DNA of 64,000 nt from PWPR01 sp046542315 (lineage in GTDB: Bacteria; Bacillota; UBA994; PWPR01): contig JBKHBO010000001.1 of the NCBI GenBank assembly GCA_046542315.1, forward strand, positions 38,315-102,314, given 5' to 3'. Numbering within the stretch: position 1 is the first letter of the stretch; every line of letters begins with the position of its first letter. The translations under genes and the position numbers were made by a program. Shown here piece by piece: positions 34,699 to 43,371 of this stretch. The notes beneath the pieces are model-generated. The model worked only from the letters and a program-made list of their open reading frames with translations, was not told the DNA's origin and searched no databases.

Positions 34699-36363
34699 TT
34701 AGAACAATCCTACAATTGTTCCGTCTTCTTTTATATCCATGTTTTCTGCAGCAGGTGTTCCTGGTAATCCTGGCATAGTCATAACTGAACCGGCCAAAGC
34801 TACTACGAATCCTGCACCAGCAGAAACTCTCACATCTCTAATTCTAATCTTAAATCCTTTTGGAACATTAATTTTCTTAGGATCGTCAGAGAATGAGTAT
34901 TGTGTTTTAGCCATGCAAACTGGGAAGTCTCCATATCCTAACTCTTCATATGCTTTCAATTTCTGTCTTGCAGCTTTATAGAAAATAACTCTATCTGCAC
35001 GATAAATTTCTTTAGCGACCTTTTCAATCTTTTCTCTTAATGATAGTTCATTTTCATATAATTGAACAAAGTTATTTTTACCTGACTCAATAACTTCAAT
35101 TACCTTTTTTGCTAATTCTACTCCACCTTCGCCACCTTTAGCAAAGACTTCAGACAAAGCAACCTCAACACCTAGTTTTTCACATAAATCTTCTACCATT
35201 TTCAATTCTGCTTCTGTATCAGTAGGGAATCTATTGATAGCTACAACAGGATTTATGCCAAACTTTTTGATATTTTCGACATGTTGCTCTAAATTATCCA
35301 TGCCTTCTTTAAGTGCTTCTAAATTTTCTTCATCAAGATTACTCTTAGATACTCCGCCATTCATCTTAAGTGCTCTGACTGTTGCTACAAGAACAACTGC
35401 ATCTGGTTTAAACCCAGCAAATCTTGACACAATATTAAAGAATTTTTCTGCTCCTAAGTCAGCTCCGAACCCAGCTTCAGTGACAAAGTAATCAGATAAT
35501 TTTAGACCAATTTTTGAAGCAACAATACTATTTGTACCATGAGCGATATTAGCAAATGGTCCGCCATGGATGAATACAGGAACATGCTCTAATGTTTGTA
35601 CTAGATTAGGATTTATCGCATCTTTAAGCAACAATGCCATAGCACCTTGTGCGTTTAGATCACCTGCAGTAATTGGTTCTCCATCCATATTAAATGCAAC
35701 AATCATTTTACTTAATCTTTGTTTTAGATCTTGTAAGTCAGAAGCTAAGCACAAAATAGCCATAACTTCAGATGCTACAGTAATATCGAAATGATCTTCT
35801 CTTGTAACGCCATTTTTACCAAGAGCAATAACTATATCTCTTAAAGCTCTCTCATTCATATCCATTACTCTATTTATAACTATGTTATTTGTATCAATTT
35901 TAAGTTTATTTCCTCTATATAAATGGTTATCTAACATAGCACATAAAAGATTGTGCGCAGTTTGAATAGCAGGGATGTCTCCAGTAAAATGAAGATTAAT
36001 ATCTTCCATTGGTACTACTTGTGAATATCCTCCACCAGCTGCTCCACCTTTAATACCCATACAAGGTCCTAAAGAAGGCTCTCTAACTGCCATCATTGTT
36101 TTCTTGCCTAGCTTAGCTAATGCTTGCCCTAAGCCAATAGTTGTAGTTGTTTTACCTTCTCCTGCAGGAGTTGGGGTTATAGCAGTTACTAATATAAGTT
36201 TACCATTTGGATTGTCCTTTACTCTATCCCAAATCTTTAAGTTAACTTTTGCTTTGTAATTACCATATAATTCTAATTCTTCTTCTTTAATTCCAATTTC
36301 TTTTGCAATACCAACAATTGGATCCATTTTAGCTTCTTGTGCTATTTGAACATCACTTTTCAT
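34699..36363 (-). CDS. fhs: Formate-tetrahydrofolate ligase
   Basis: ATP-dependent formation of 10-formyl-tetrahydrofolate from formate; 554 residues. P-loop TPTPAGEGKTTTTIGL lies near residue 60, followed by EPSLGPCMGIKGGAAGGGY. It is a key enzyme of acetogens but also widespread in fermenters, so it does not prove acetogenesis. AGGAGGTAATAAG lies before the ATG. Confidence 0.98.
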   Translation of the reverse strand: MKSDVQIAQEAKMDPIVGIAKEIGIKEEELELYGNYKAKVNLKIWDRVKDNPNGKLILVTAITPTPAGEGKTTTTIGLGQALAKLGKKTMMAVREPSLGPCMGIKGGAAGGGYSQVVPMEDINLHFTGDIPAIQTAHNLLCAMLDNHLYRGNKLKIDTNNIVINRVMDMNERALRDIVIALGKNGVTREDHFDITVASEVMAILCLASDLQDLKQRLSKMIVAFNMDGEPITAGDLNAQGAMALLLKDAINPNLVQTLEHVPVFIHGGPFANIAHGTNSIVASKIGLKLSDYFVTEAGFGADLGAEKFFNIVSRFAGFKPDAVVLVATVRALKMNGGVSKSNLDEENLEALKEGMDNLEQHVENIKKFGINPVVAINRFPTDTEAELKMVEDLCEKLGVEVALSEVFAKGGEGGVELAKKVIEVIESGKNNFVQLYENELSLREKIEKVAKEIYRADRVIFYKAARQKLKAYEELGYGDFPVCMAKTQYSFSDDPKKINVPKGFKIRIRDVRVSAGAGFVVALAGSVMTMPGLPGTPAAENMDIKEDGTIVGLF

Positions 36364-36395
36364 CTTATTACCTCCTATTAATCATTACCATATTT

Positions 36396-36404
36396 ATTAT
36401 AACA
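36396..36404 (-). promoter_or_regulatory. Extended -10 promoter of fhs
   Basis: TGTTATAAT (36404-36396), about 35 bases before the fhs ATG, with no clear -35 box. The same element precedes guaB and the CofE-like gene. Confidence 0.55.
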
Positions 36405-36463
36405 CTAAAACACATTTCATAAAATATTTAAATTAATTATTTATGCTTATTGATGCATATTCA

Positions 36464-37159
36464 TTAATTAACTTCCCTAATTATACCCATAGGTGTTTGC
36501 TCATCTGTTTGCCCTAATGGGTTGTCATCAATTATTCTTTCAACTAGGTCTTTATCTAGTCCTTGTGATGCACCAATAACCCATGCACCTGCTATATCGT
36601 TCACATCAACAATTGCAGCATAACACCCAATTCTATCAGCAATTTTTTGAGCTATCTTTTGCGGTTCTTTTGGCCCCAAAACAACCATCTTATTAAAAGG
36701 AGGTATGGCGTAATCAACTGGACCATCAATTAGGGCTGCTTGCATACCTGCTACTCGATAAAAATCACCTTCTCTTTTAAATAAGGTTTTACTAACTACA
36801 TGTATTCCTGCCGCAAATATAATTCTTATTAGGCCACACTCTCTTATAGCCATTTCCATTGTGTGAGGGCATCCCAGTCCAATGCCATAAGGGACCTTCC
36901 TTACATATTTGGATAGAAACCTTGCAAAAAAACTTGGTTCTATTTCATCTAAATAAAAAGCCCTACCTTGACTAGCTGCAGTAGCTTTTTCACTAACAAA
37001 AACTATATCATTAGTCTCAACAATATCTCCTGTATATTTAGCTACGACTTCTACTATATCCTCACCAGATTGTATCAAATGTGTTCTGACTGGCATTCTA
37101 GCATATTTCTTTTCACTCAAATTAACTACTGTATATTCTAAAGGCAGCTTATAGTCCAT
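36464..37159 (-). CDS. F420-0:gamma-glutamyl ligase-like (CofE fold) protein
   Basis: 231 residues. It resembles the CofE-like family found in Firmicutes that make no coenzyme F420. Seen: MPVRTHLIQSGEDIVEVV, a serine/lysine-rich strand FVSEKATAASQGRAF, and DVNDIAGAWVIGAS near the C-terminus, a region that binds metal and GTP in CofE. No other F420 gene is in the window, so an F420 role is not supported. It is probably an amide ligase with an unknown substrate. It lies between ftsH and fhs with its own promoter. Confidence 0.8.
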   Translation of the reverse strand: MDYKLPLEYTVVNLSEKKYARMPVRTHLIQSGEDIVEVVAKYTGDIVETNDIVFVSEKATAASQGRAFYLDEIEPSFFARFLSKYVRKVPYGIGLGCPHTMEMAIRECGLIRIIFAAGIHVVSKTLFKREGDFYRVAGMQAALIDGPVDYAIPPFNKMVVLGPKEPQKIAQKIADRIGCYAAIVDVNDIAGAWVIGASQGLDKDLVERIIDDNPLGQTDEQTPMGIIREVN

Positions 37160-37199
37160 AATTACATCTCCTAACCAAAAGGTATTACATTACTATAGT

Positions 37200-37228
37200 A
37201 TTATAACAAATAATTGTTATTTAAAGAA
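37200..37228 (-). promoter_or_regulatory. Promoter of the CofE-like gene
   Basis: TTCTTT (37228-37223), 17 bases, TATAAT (37205-37200), with TGT directly before the -10, making an extended -10. It starts right at the end of the ftsH terminator. Confidence 0.6.
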
Positions 37229-37255
37229 CAAAAAAGCCAGCTTATAAGCTGGCTT
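37229..37255 (-). terminator. Terminator after ftsH
   Basis: AAGCCAGC-TTATAA-GCTGGCTT followed by TTTT, 4 bases after the ftsH stop. Confidence 0.88.
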
Positions 37256-37258
37256 ATT

Positions 37259-39079
37259 CTAGATTGATTCATATTTTGTTCTTATCTCTGGTTTTTCATC
37301 TACTATTTTCAAAAACTCTTCTGCTTTTAATATCTCATTTTCTAATAACTCTTGCGCTACTGTATGCAACTGTTCGATATATTTATTCAACACATCTTCA
37401 GCTTTACTGTAACAATAATCTATTATTCTTTGCACTTCTTCATCAATCAATGCAGAAACTTCATCACTATATAAATGTTCTTTTGCAATATCTCTTCCTA
37501 AAAAGACCTCATCGGATTTTTGACCGTAAGAAATTGGTCCAAGCTTATCACTCATACCATACTCAGTAACCATTGCCCTTGCCATTTTTGATACTCTTTG
37601 AATATCATTGCTAGCTCCAGTTGTAATATCATCAAAAATCATTTTCTCAGCTATTCTTCCACCTAAAGCATATGCAATTCTATCATATAGCTCTGCTCGA
37701 GATACATAACTCAAATCTTCCTTTGGTAAAGCCATAGTAAATCCTCCAGCTTTCCCTCTTGGAACAATTGTAATTGTATGGATAGGGTCCATAAATGGCA
37801 TATAATGACCAACGATTGCATGTCCAGCTTCGTGATAAGCAGTAATCTTTCTACTTCTCTCATTATCGACACGAATCTTTTTAGGTGGTCCTGCCATAAC
37901 CCTATTAATAGACTCTTCTAGGTCATCCATCGTTATTTTTTTCCTATTATCTCTTGCTGCTAATAAAGCTCCCTCATTTAATAGGTTTTCTAAATCTGCA
38001 GCTGTAAATCCAGGTGTACTTCTTGCTAAAACATTTAATTCCACATCATCTGTTAATGGCTTGTTCTTGCTGTGTATTGCTAAAATTGCTTCTCTTTCTC
38101 TAATATTAGGTTTCCCTACAAATGTTTGCCTATCAAAACGTCCTGGTCTTAATAATGCTGGGTCTAATATATCTGGTCTATTAGTAGCAGCCATAATAAT
38201 GACACTTTCATTTTCTTCAAATCCATCCATCTCTACAAGCAATTGATTCAAAGTCTGCTCTCTTTCATCGTGCCCACCACCTAAGCCAGCTCCTCTATGT
38301 CTTCCAACAGCATCTATCTCATCAATAAATAGAATACATGGAGAATTCTTCTTAGCATTTTCAAACATGTCTCTTACTCTTGAAGCTCCAACACCTACGA
38401 ACATTTCTACGAAGTCTGAACCACTAATACTAAAAAATGGCACTCCTGCTTCTCCAGCAACTGCTCTAGCCATGTAAGTTTTACCTGTTCCTGGTGGCCC
38501 AATAAGCAATATGCCTTTTGGAATTCTTGCACCAATTTCTATGAACTTACTAGGTTTTTTCAGAAAGTGTACAATCTCTTCTAGTTCATCTTTTACTTCT
38601 TCATATCCAGCTACATCAGCAAACGTAATTTTGCTTTTACTGCTATCATGCAACTTAGCTTTGCTCTTACCAAAGCTCATTGCCTTGCTTCCGCCACCTT
38701 GTGAGCGGTTTATAAAGAAAAACCATACACCTATAAACAATGCAAAAGGCAAAACATAAGATAAAGCAACTGTCCACCAAGGTGCTCCTTCAGCTTCTTC
38801 ATACTCAAGCTTTGGGATTTCCTCTTTCATTAATTCTCTTAACTCATCATCTTCAGGGGGTAGAAATATTTCAAATTCTGAACCATCAGTATATTCACCT
38901 GTACCCTGATTCCCTTGTATTACTAACGAACTAACCATCCCATTCTCAACTTGCTTGATAAACGTAATATAATCGGGTCGGGATGCTTCTTCGCCATTTA
39001 ACGTAAAGTAATTTATTAAGGATAAAGCTATAATTATCAATAATATATACACACTAGCTGTGCGAACTTTCTTGTTCAA
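37259..39079 (-). CDS. ftsH: ATP-dependent zinc metalloprotease FtsH
   Basis: Membrane-anchored AAA+ protease; 606 residues. Two N-terminal helices (about 9-27 and 100-124) flank a small external domain. Walker A is GPPGTGKT, Walker B is ILFIDEIDAVG, and the zinc site is HEAGH. TTG start at 39079 after GAGGAGGAG. It follows hpt, as in tilS-hpt-ftsH of Firmicutes, but has its own promoter. Confidence 0.98.
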   Translation of the reverse strand: MNKKVRTASVYILLIIIALSLINYFTLNGEEASRPDYITFIKQVENGMVSSLVIQGNQGTGEYTDGSEFEIFLPPEDDELRELMKEEIPKLEYEEAEGAPWWTVALSYVLPFALFIGVWFFFINRSQGGGSKAMSFGKSKAKLHDSSKSKITFADVAGYEEVKDELEEIVHFLKKPSKFIEIGARIPKGILLIGPPGTGKTYMARAVAGEAGVPFFSISGSDFVEMFVGVGASRVRDMFENAKKNSPCILFIDEIDAVGRHRGAGLGGGHDEREQTLNQLLVEMDGFEENESVIIMAATNRPDILDPALLRPGRFDRQTFVGKPNIREREAILAIHSKNKPLTDDVELNVLARSTPGFTAADLENLLNEGALLAARDNRKKITMDDLEESINRVMAGPPKKIRVDNERSRKITAYHEAGHAIVGHYMPFMDPIHTITIVPRGKAGGFTMALPKEDLSYVSRAELYDRIAYALGGRIAEKMIFDDITTGASNDIQRVSKMARAMVTEYGMSDKLGPISYGQKSDEVFLGRDIAKEHLYSDEVSALIDEEVQRIIDYCYSKAEDVLNKYIEQLHTVAQELLENEILKAEEFLKIVDEKPEIRTKYESI

Positions 39080-39118
39080 ACGCAGCTCCTCCTCTCTGTT
39101 ACCTAAAACTCATTTAAC

Positions 39119-39147
39119 ATTCTATCATAGCAACATCTAACTAACAA
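39119..39147 (-). promoter_or_regulatory. Promoter of ftsH
   Basis: TTGTTA (39147-39142), 17 bases, TAGAAT (39124-39119), in the 80-base gap after hpt. Confidence 0.65.
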
Positions 39148-39159
39148 TTAAATTAGTTT

Positions 39160-39699
39160 TTACTCTTTATAAATTTTTTGGTCTAAAACTCCTATATAAG
39201 GCAATTGGCGATAAAATTCTTGGTAATCCATTCCATAGCCTACAACAAACTCATCTGGAATAATAAATCCATGATAGTCTGGTTCTTGATCATGCACTCT
39301 TCTTTGCTTCTTATCAAGTAAAGTACATACTTTTACTGAAGCAGGATTTCTTTGCTCGAGCATTTTTCTCAAATACTGGAGAGTTAATCCGCTATCAACA
39401 ATGTCCTCTACAATTAACACATGTTTACCTGTAATATCTTCATCAAGATCTTTTATAAGTCTTACAACTCCACTTGATTTTGTTTGATCTCCATAACTGC
39501 TAACAGCTATAGTATCTACTTTAACTGGAATTGAAAGTGCTCTTATTAAGTCAGCAGTAAAGATTATTGACCCTCTTAATACGCACACTAATAGTAGATC
39601 TTTTCCTTTGTAGTCTTCACTAATTAGCCTACCTAGTTCTATTACTTTTTTTTCAATTTCTTTTTGGGTTATTAAAATTCTACTCAAATCTTTGTCCAC
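39160..39699 (-). CDS. hpt: Hypoxanthine-guanine phosphoribosyltransferase
   Basis: Purine salvage enzyme; 179 residues. The PRPP loop VLIVEDIVDSGLTL and the C-terminal DYQEFYRQLPYIGVL are typical. GTG start at 39699 with GGAGGTG upstream. It overlaps the end of tilS by 16 bases, so the two are coupled. Confidence 0.97.
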   Translation of the reverse strand: MDKDLSRILITQKEIEKKVIELGRLISEDYKGKDLLLVCVLRGSIIFTADLIRALSIPVKVDTIAVSSYGDQTKSSGVVRLIKDLDEDITGKHVLIVEDIVDSGLTLQYLRKMLEQRNPASVKVCTLLDKKQRRVHDQEPDYHGFIIPDEFVVGYGMDYQEFYRQLPYIGVLDQKIYKE

Positions 39700-41096
39700 T
39701 GAGGCACCTCCAAAAAATCACATACTAACAAAGTTTTTGTATTTTTATCAACTAAAGCATAATTAGATCTTTTCATATTTATAACTGCTAAAATTTTGTT
39801 ATTACAGTCAACGATAACAGGAATAGAGTCCCGCAGATGTGGTGATACTTTTTGATCTATAAAAATGTCTTTAATCTTCTTTGTACCATTCATATTAAAT
39901 GGTTTAATTCTATCTCCCGGTTTTCTCGTTCTTAGAAATATAGGAAAGTCAATTTTATCATAATCAAATATATATTTCTCACTTTTCATATTATTATCTT
40001 TATTCTCAGCTATATAAAATTTAAGTTTTGATTTGCCAAAAATAATCTCTCTATTTAACTCGACTTCTTTGATGTTAATCTCTTTTGTCTTAAAATATCC
40101 TTCTTTATAAATATAAAGCTTGTCATAAATTCTTGTCAGACTAATATTAGATGGAAGATTTATAGTATATCCATGAGGCTTATCAATAGACTTAATCATC
40201 TCAATAGTATGACTGTAAGTCAACTCTTCTAAGCTTCCAACTAATGCTTCATAGGCATATCTAAATAATCTTAGCTTTATTGATTTATGAAATTTGTTAA
40301 TATCATTAATATTAACATAAAAAGCTTCAGTGTCGATGTTAAAATTGTTCTCAAAATGATTTTTTACAGTTTTTTCTAAGTAATCATTGTCTATTGAGAT
40401 AATCTCATTTGTTCTGCTTAAGGTATCAATAAAATTTGCGTTATAATTATTTTCAATGAATGGAATCAAATTATGCCTGATGTGATTTCTAGTATAATCA
40501 TCTTTCAAATTAGACTTATCTACTCTGTAATTTTGTTTGTTGTTACTAAGCAGTCTTATGATATCTTCTCTTAACAACTTCAAAAGTGGTCGAGCTATTA
40601 GCAATTCATTCTTATAAGAATAATCATCCATACCAGCCAAGCCACTCATACCTGACCCTCTAATCAAATTCATTAATAAAGTTTCAACTTGATCATTTTT
40701 GTTGTGACCATAAGCAACTCCAAAAGCACCCATTTTTTTTGCTAGTTCTTCTATATAGTTAATTCTAAACTCTCGACAGACCTCTTGTGTTGAGCCTTTT
40801 GCTTTTTTCATTATAGATGGAATATCTATTCTTTTAACAGTGCAATTAATATTATTGTTAATTGATAGCTCCCTAACAAACTGTGAATCTTTTAATGAGC
40901 TTTTACCTCGTAAACAGTGATCTATATGAACAACATGCAAATCAAACCCAACTATCTCACTAACTTCTTTCATCAATATCATCATCAATGTAGAGTCTGG
41001 ACCACCACTAATGGCCAATATTAGAGTCCCCTCTTTTGGCCAATCAAATTCTTTACTTGTCTTAATTGCAACTTCTTTTAAACTTTTATTATTCAT
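39684..41096 (-). CDS. tilS: tRNA(Ile)-lysidine synthase
   Basis: Modifies C34 of tRNA-Ile(CAT) to lysidine; 470 residues. The PP-loop SGGPDSTLMMILM is near residue 33. VVHIDHCLRG and GHNKNDQVETLLMNLIRGSG follow. The C-terminal TilS domain includes LRTRKPGDRIKP. ATG at 41096 with GAGGAG upstream. It lies downstream of two tRNA-Met genes. Confidence 0.97.
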   Translation of the reverse strand: MNNKSLKEVAIKTSKEFDWPKEGTLILAISGGPDSTLMMILMKEVSEIVGFDLHVVHIDHCLRGKSSLKDSQFVRELSINNNINCTVKRIDIPSIMKKAKGSTQEVCREFRINYIEELAKKMGAFGVAYGHNKNDQVETLLMNLIRGSGMSGLAGMDDYSYKNELLIARPLLKLLREDIIRLLSNNKQNYRVDKSNLKDDYTRNHIRHNLIPFIENNYNANFIDTLSRTNEIISIDNDYLEKTVKNHFENNFNIDTEAFYVNINDINKFHKSIKLRLFRYAYEALVGSLEELTYSHTIEMIKSIDKPHGYTINLPSNISLTRIYDKLYIYKEGYFKTKEINIKEVELNREIIFGKSKLKFYIAENKDNNMKSEKYIFDYDKIDFPIFLRTRKPGDRIKPFNMNGTKKIKDIFIDQKVSPHLRDSIPVIVDCNNKILAVINMKRSNYALVDKNTKTLLVCDFLEVPQWTKI

Positions 41097-41141
41097 GAGA
41101 AGGCTCCTCACAGGCTATATTAAAAAAGATGTATAATAACT

Positions 41142-41172
41142 AAAAGCACTTTGTGAGAAACAAAGTGCTTTC
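41142..41172 (-). terminator. Terminator after the tRNA-Met pair
   Basis: AAAGCACTTTGT-TTCTC-ACAAAGTGCTTT, a 12 base-pair stem with a short T tail, 10 bases after tRNA-Met. Confidence 0.75.
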
Positions 41173-41180
41173 TAAACTAT

Positions 41181-41257
41181 TGGTGGCGGCGACTGGAGTC
41201 GAACCAGTGGCCTTACGGGTATGAACCGTATGCTCTAGCCAACTGAGCTACACCGCC
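41181..41257 (-). tRNA. tRNA-Met, elongator (anticodon CAT)
   Basis: 77 bases with encoded CCA. Acceptor GGCGGTG pairs with CGCCGCC (one G-U). The anticodon loop TTCATAC gives CAT. The overall sequence is very close to the Bacillus elongator tRNA-Met rather than tRNA-Ile2, so I call it elongator. Confidence 0.93.
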
Positions 41258-41268
41258 TTATATAAAAA

Positions 41269-41344
<76 letters not shown>

Positions 41345-41358
41345 ACGTGACGATGTTA

Positions 41359-41387
41359 AATATATCATAGCAGCAATTACTTGTCAA
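41359..41387 (-). promoter_or_regulatory. Promoter of the tRNA-fMet/tRNA-Met pair
   Basis: TTGACA (41387-41382), 17 bases, TATATT (41364-41359). The -35 box overlaps the last codons of the Ppx/GppA gene. Confidence 0.87.
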
Positions 41388-42309
41388 TGCTATTGGAAAA
41401 ATATTTTATCAATATTAAACCTTCTAATATACAAGTAGATTTTACCTTAATTTCATCAAAATCTAGTGCTTTCATCATTTCCATTAAAATGATCATACCA
41501 GCTATAATATTATTCGCTCTTTCTGGAGGAAACATACCAGGAACACTGTTACGCTTCTCTTCATCTAACCGCATTATATATAATAACATACTTTTGATAT
41601 TTTTCAAAGATAGAATAGTATTATTTATATATTGTGGTCTGTATTCAACTAATTGCTTCTCTATTGAAGCCAATGTTGTGATTGTACCAGCAACACCGAT
41701 TAAGCTTTTGTTTAAGAAAGATATTCTTTCTTTCTTAATTTCTTCTAAAACATATTTCACAGCCATCTCAAACTCATCTTCTGAAGGGGTTAATTTTTTT
41801 GACCAAAACATATTCTTTAACCTTGCAGCACCTAAAAGCATACTGTGACTAATTAATCTGCCTTTATCAAAGTAAATAACCTCACTACTTCCCCCACCAA
41901 TATCTAATACAGCAAACTGATTCTTGTCATCTGTAGTTTCTAATGCGCCAAAAAAACTATACCTTGCTTCATCTTGCTCACTAATAATTTCTATTTCAAT
42001 ATTGGCAAGTTCTTTAGATGCTTCTATAAATTTATTAGCATTAGTAGCTGTTCTCATTGCACTAGTCCCGATACAATGATATCCCTCACAATTATATTTA
42101 TCCATGACCTTCCTAAAGCTAACTAGTGTTTTTATGCCTCTTTTGAAAGATTCATCGTCAATAATTCCTTCATTAGAAGATAACGACTTACCTAACATGA
42201 CCATTTGATATTCTCTTTTTATAACGTCAAAATGTTGACTGCTTAAACTAGCAATCAACATTCTAAATGAATTACTACCACAGTCTATTACTGCTATTTT
42301 CTTCATCAT
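41377..42309 (-). CDS. Ppx/GppA-family phosphatase
   Basis: 310 residues with the ASKHA ATPase fold. IDCGSNSFRMLI is at the N-terminus, then GTSAMRTATNA, ISEQDEARYSFFG, and the phosphate loop VLDIGGGSSEV. The family hydrolyses polyphosphate or pppGpp; this short form (about 300 residues) lacks the C-terminal HD domain. It overlaps the divIC stop. ATGATG start. Confidence 0.92.
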   Translation of the reverse strand: MMKKIAVIDCGSNSFRMLIASLSSQHFDVIKREYQMVMLGKSLSSNEGIIDDESFKRGIKTLVSFRKVMDKYNCEGYHCIGTSAMRTATNANKFIEASKELANIEIEIISEQDEARYSFFGALETTDDKNQFAVLDIGGGSSEVIYFDKGRLISHSMLLGAARLKNMFWSKKLTPSEDEFEMAVKYVLEEIKKERISFLNKSLIGVAGTITTLASIEKQLVEYRPQYINNTILSLKNIKSMLLYIMRLDEEKRNSVPGMFPPERANNIIAGMIILMEMMKALDFDEIKVKSTCILEGLILIKYFSNSIDK

Positions 42310-42671
42310 TCACCTATTTCTTGTGCTGGTATGAAAACGATATCTCCTTCTCCTACCATACCGTAATCTTTTCTTGCTATATATTCAATATACTCTTTAT
42401 CATGCAATTTTATAGCCTCTTCTTCTAAACCTCTTGTTTGTTCTTGAATATTAATAATTTCATTCTCTAATTCTCTTTTCTGCTCATTTAATGAGTTTAG
42501 CTGTTTTTGTTGATGGATGAATAGCGTTACTGAATAAAAAAGAAATATACAAAATAGGACTATTGCAAATCCTTTCTTTATCTTGTCAAGAATAGGATTT
42601 TTGCTAGTCTCTACAACTTTTTCTCCCTGTTTCTTAGCTTCTTTATATTCTTTATTTCTACGAAACATCAT
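42306..42671 (-). CDS. divIC: Septum formation initiator DivIC/FtsB-type
   Basis: 121 residues with a basic cytoplasmic N-terminus, one membrane helix (about 34-52), and a coiled coil (about 55-92, with LNSLNEQKRELENEIINIQ). An extracytoplasmic tail has IARKDYGMVGEGDIVF, which is the family signature. It takes part in the cell-division complex. It overlaps the phosphatase gene downstream. Confidence 0.93.
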   Translation of the reverse strand: MMFRRNKEYKEAKKQGEKVVETSKNPILDKIKKGFAIVLFCIFLFYSVTLFIHQQKQLNSLNEQKRELENEIINIQEQTRGLEEEAIKLHDKEYIEYIARKDYGMVGEGDIVFIPAQEIGE

Positions 42672-42752
42672 CCCAGCTCCTCAATATTTCTATCCTTATC
42701 ATACCCTTAAAAGAGACACTTTATCAAGTAAAACTAATAGTTTTAGTAACTG

Positions 42753-42778
42753 AAAAGGAGCTATAAATTATAGCTCCT
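42753..42778 (-). terminator. Terminator after rqcP
   Basis: AGGAGCTATAA-T-TTATAGCTCCT followed by TTTT. The stem begins inside the rqcP stop codon. It separates rqcP from divIC, where yabP and yabQ lie in many spore formers. Confidence 0.75.
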
Positions 42779-43034
42779 AAATTACATGTTTTTCATCTAT
42801 TACTTCATACATAGTTGAAGCTTGCTTTTTAGATGCGTGGCTTAGCGTGTCAAGCACCTTAAAAGTCACTATCTTACTCCCAAAATCAACTTCAATGTCA
42901 TCTCCAACATCAACATCACTGCCTGCTTTAGCTGGTCTACCATTGATTTTCACTTTTCCTTGATCACATACTGCCTTTGCTACAGTTCTCCTTTTAATAA
43001 TTCGAGATATTTTCAAAAACTTGTCTAACCTCAT
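42777..43034 (-). CDS. rqcP: S4-domain RNA-binding protein RqcP (YabO/Hsp15-like)
   Basis: 85 residues, a single S4 domain: MRLDKFLKISRIIKRRTVA, CDQGKVKINGRPAKA and VGDDIEVDFG. In Bacillus this protein works with RqcH in ribosome-associated quality control, adding alanine tails to stalled chains. It lies 8 bases after the HU-like gene. Confidence 0.93.
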   Translation of the reverse strand: MRLDKFLKISRIIKRRTVAKAVCDQGKVKINGRPAKAGSDVDVGDDIEVDFGSKIVTFKVLDTLSHASKKQASTMYEVIDEKHVI

Positions 43035-43042
43035 TTACATAC

Positions 43043-43360
43043 CTACTCTTTTTTTGTAGCTTCTTTTAAGTTTTTTCCAGCTTTAAACGATGGAACATAA
43101 TGAGCTGGAATATATACTTTTTCTTCTGGATCTCGTGGATTGTGACCCTGCCTACCTCTTCTAAGCCTACGTTCAAAAGTACCAAAACCAACTAAACGAA
43201 CACTAACACCTTCCGAGACACATTCAGTAATCTCATCTAATACTGCATTAAGTATTTCACTGACCTGCTTGTTTGTAGTATCAAGGTTGTCTGCTACCCT
43301 CTTAACTAAAGCGCTTTTATTAACTACGGGATTTTTATCTTCTATACTCTTTCTAGCCAT
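43043..43360 (-). CDS. hup: HU-family DNA-binding protein with N-terminal extension
   Basis: 105 residues from the ATG at 43360 with AGGAGGAG upstream. The core has VSVRLVGFGTFERR, then GHNPRDPEEKVYIPAHYVP, with the conserved intercalating proline arm, and SFKAGKNLKEA. About 14 residues precede the usual HU start. It is the HU gene of the mazG-hup-rqcP cluster. Confidence 0.94.
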   Translation of the reverse strand: MARKSIEDKNPVVNKSALVKRVADNLDTTNKQVSEILNAVLDEITECVSEGVSVRLVGFGTFERRLRRGRQGHNPRDPEEKVYIPAHYVPSFKAGKNLKEATKKE

Positions 43361-43371
43361 AATAACTCCTC

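Noticed and set aside
34699..36363. Acetogenic (Wood-Ljungdahl) metabolism from fhs alone
   Set aside because: Fhs is common in many fermenting Firmicutes for folate one-carbon balance; no CO dehydrogenase or corrinoid protein gene is in the window.
36464..37159. Coenzyme F420 biosynthesis
   Set aside because: Only one CofE-like gene is present, in a family also common in organisms without F420; no other pathway gene is seen.
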